DNA of 64,000 nt. Origin: Pseudomonas alcaligenes. Its GTDB lineage: Bacteria > Pseudomonadota > Gammaproteobacteria > Pseudomonadales > Pseudomonadaceae. Below are positions 63,441 to 64,000 of the stretch, one piece after another. Location of the stretch: positions 811,001-875,000 of the forward strand of contig NZ_CP154874.1 of the NCBI RefSeq assembly GCF_041729615.1, read 5' to 3'. Below the pieces are notes generated by a model. That model was not told the origin of the DNA. It made no database searches and saw only the letters and a list, made by a program, of their open reading frames with translations. The position numbers and the translations under genes are program-made. Numbering within the stretch: the stretch's first letter is position 1; the number at the start of each line of letters is the position of its first letter.

Positions 63441-64000
63441 TCAGCGACCGAGGCGCTCGCGCGCCATGCGATCGGCGATGGCGGTGGTGGTGGCACCCTC
63501 GGCCTGGGCGCGCTGGAAGATCTCCGCCAGGGTCGTCTCGATGCCCTCGATGTGCGCCTTCAGCTCGGCGGTGCTGCCGCCGGTGCGTTCGTAGCACACG
63601 TCGATGATGCCGCCGGCGTTGATCGCGTAGTCCGGCGCGTACAGGCAGTCGCGGCGGCGCAGCTGCTCGGCCAGCTCCGGGCTGGCCAGCTGGTTGTTGG
63701 CGGCGCCGGCGATGATCGGCGCACGCAGCGCCTCCAGGGTCTGCGGGTTGACGATGGCGCCCAGGGCGCAGGGGGCGAACACGTCCACGTCGAGACCGAA
63801 GATCTCGTGCTGGCCCACGGCGCGGGCGCCCACCTGCTCCACGGCGCGGCGCTGGTTGGCCTCGAAGATGTCGGTCACCCACAGCTCGGCGCCGGCTTCC
63901 TTGAGGTGCCGGGCCAGGCCGAAGCCGACCTCGCCGACGCCCTGGATGGCCACCTTGAGGCCCTTGAGGTCGTCGCGCCCGAGGCGGTGACGCACCGCCG
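63441..64000 (-). CDS. Leu/Val/Glu-type dehydrogenase (3' part, cut by window edge)
   Basis: The C-terminal 186 residues of a Glu/Leu/Phe/Val dehydrogenase, whose frame runs off the right edge. The NAD-binding Rossmann motif is LKGLKVAIQGVGEVGFGLARHLKEAGAELWVTDI; later FAPCALGAIVN and AAINAGGIIDV-like motifs (PDYAINAGGIIDVCYE) match leucine dehydrogenases. The catalytic lysines of the N-terminal part are outside the window. The GTG at 63995 is an internal codon rather than a start. Located 64 bases upstream of the NSS transporter gene on the same strand. Confidence 0.85.
   Translation of the reverse strand, partial: AVRHRLGRDDLKGLKVAIQGVGEVGFGLARHLKEAGAELWVTDIFEANQRRAVEQVGARAVGQHEIFGLDVDVFAPCALGAIVNPQTLEALRAPIIAGAANNQLASPELAEQLRRRDCLYAPDYAINAGGIIDVCYERTGGSTAELKAHIEGIETTLAEIFQRAQAEGATTTAIADRMARERLGR

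Overview
This is a 64 kb stretch of high-GC chromosome from a Pseudomonas species in or near the P. aeruginosa / P. alcaligenes / P. resinovorans branch. The assignment rests on diagnostic genes: oprH-phoP-phoQ, the MASE2 adenylate cyclase cyaB, pcpS, the AHL acylase quiP, lapG-lapD and a seven-function Mrp antiporter with fused A and B subunits. Several runs have the gene order I remember from P. aeruginosa PAO1, but the runs are joined differently. I see no prophage, insertion sequence, integron, CRISPR array, rRNA or tRNA. The window is mostly core genome, and its interest lies in regulation and in a few duplicated or unusual genes.

Layout. 0-9.5 kb: MAPEG, glyoxalase and peroxiredoxin genes, then oprH-phoP-phoQ with four PhoP half-sites, DUF502, an MFS exporter, a dienelactone hydrolase, a candidate small RNA, pcpS, a nitroreductase and a cysteine-cluster protein. 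9.6-15.8 kb: two tandem trkH potassium channel genes, a REP doublet, an AraC regulator, DUF962 and cyaB. 15.8-20.6 kb: plcP-agt, a phosphate-stress lipid-remodelling pair with three PhoB half-sites, then AraC, csaA, an EamA transporter and a SelW/MarR pair. 20.7-31.1 kb: DUF2804, a GGDEF cyclase, recQ, YecA, YbaN, lapG-lapD, a cysteine-synthase-like enzyme and a second EamA transporter.

31.2-49.5 kb: mrpABCDEFG on the minus strand, a glycine-zipper lipoprotein, a glycerate-utilisation set (glycerate kinase, GntP permease, CdaR regulator), pdxH, an OmpA lipoprotein, a SxxK serine hydrolase, an agarase-like glycosidase and dinG. dinG diverges from a CopD-like gene across a perfect LexA box. 49.6-54.9 kb: two tandem OmpA-family lipoproteins (one with a hairpin that buries its ribosome binding site), two SEC-C zinc-motif proteins and several uncharacterised envelope proteins. 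54.9-64 kb: quiP, a small unknown gene behind a dense regulatory region, fadL, a glutathione peroxidase variant, an MFS transporter, a second REP doublet, an NSS transporter and the 3' part of a leucine/valine-type dehydrogenase running off the right edge.

Common themes are envelope stress and ion balance (PhoPQ, Trk, Mrp, OmpA lipoproteins), second messengers (cAMP from CyaB, c-di-GMP from the GGDEF protein and LapD) and phosphate-dependent membrane remodelling. No clear new multi-gene system was found. The best leads are the SD-sequestering hairpin at 50354-50390, the candidate sRNA at 7644-7783, the PhoB-linked plcP-agt operon and the agarase-like protein.
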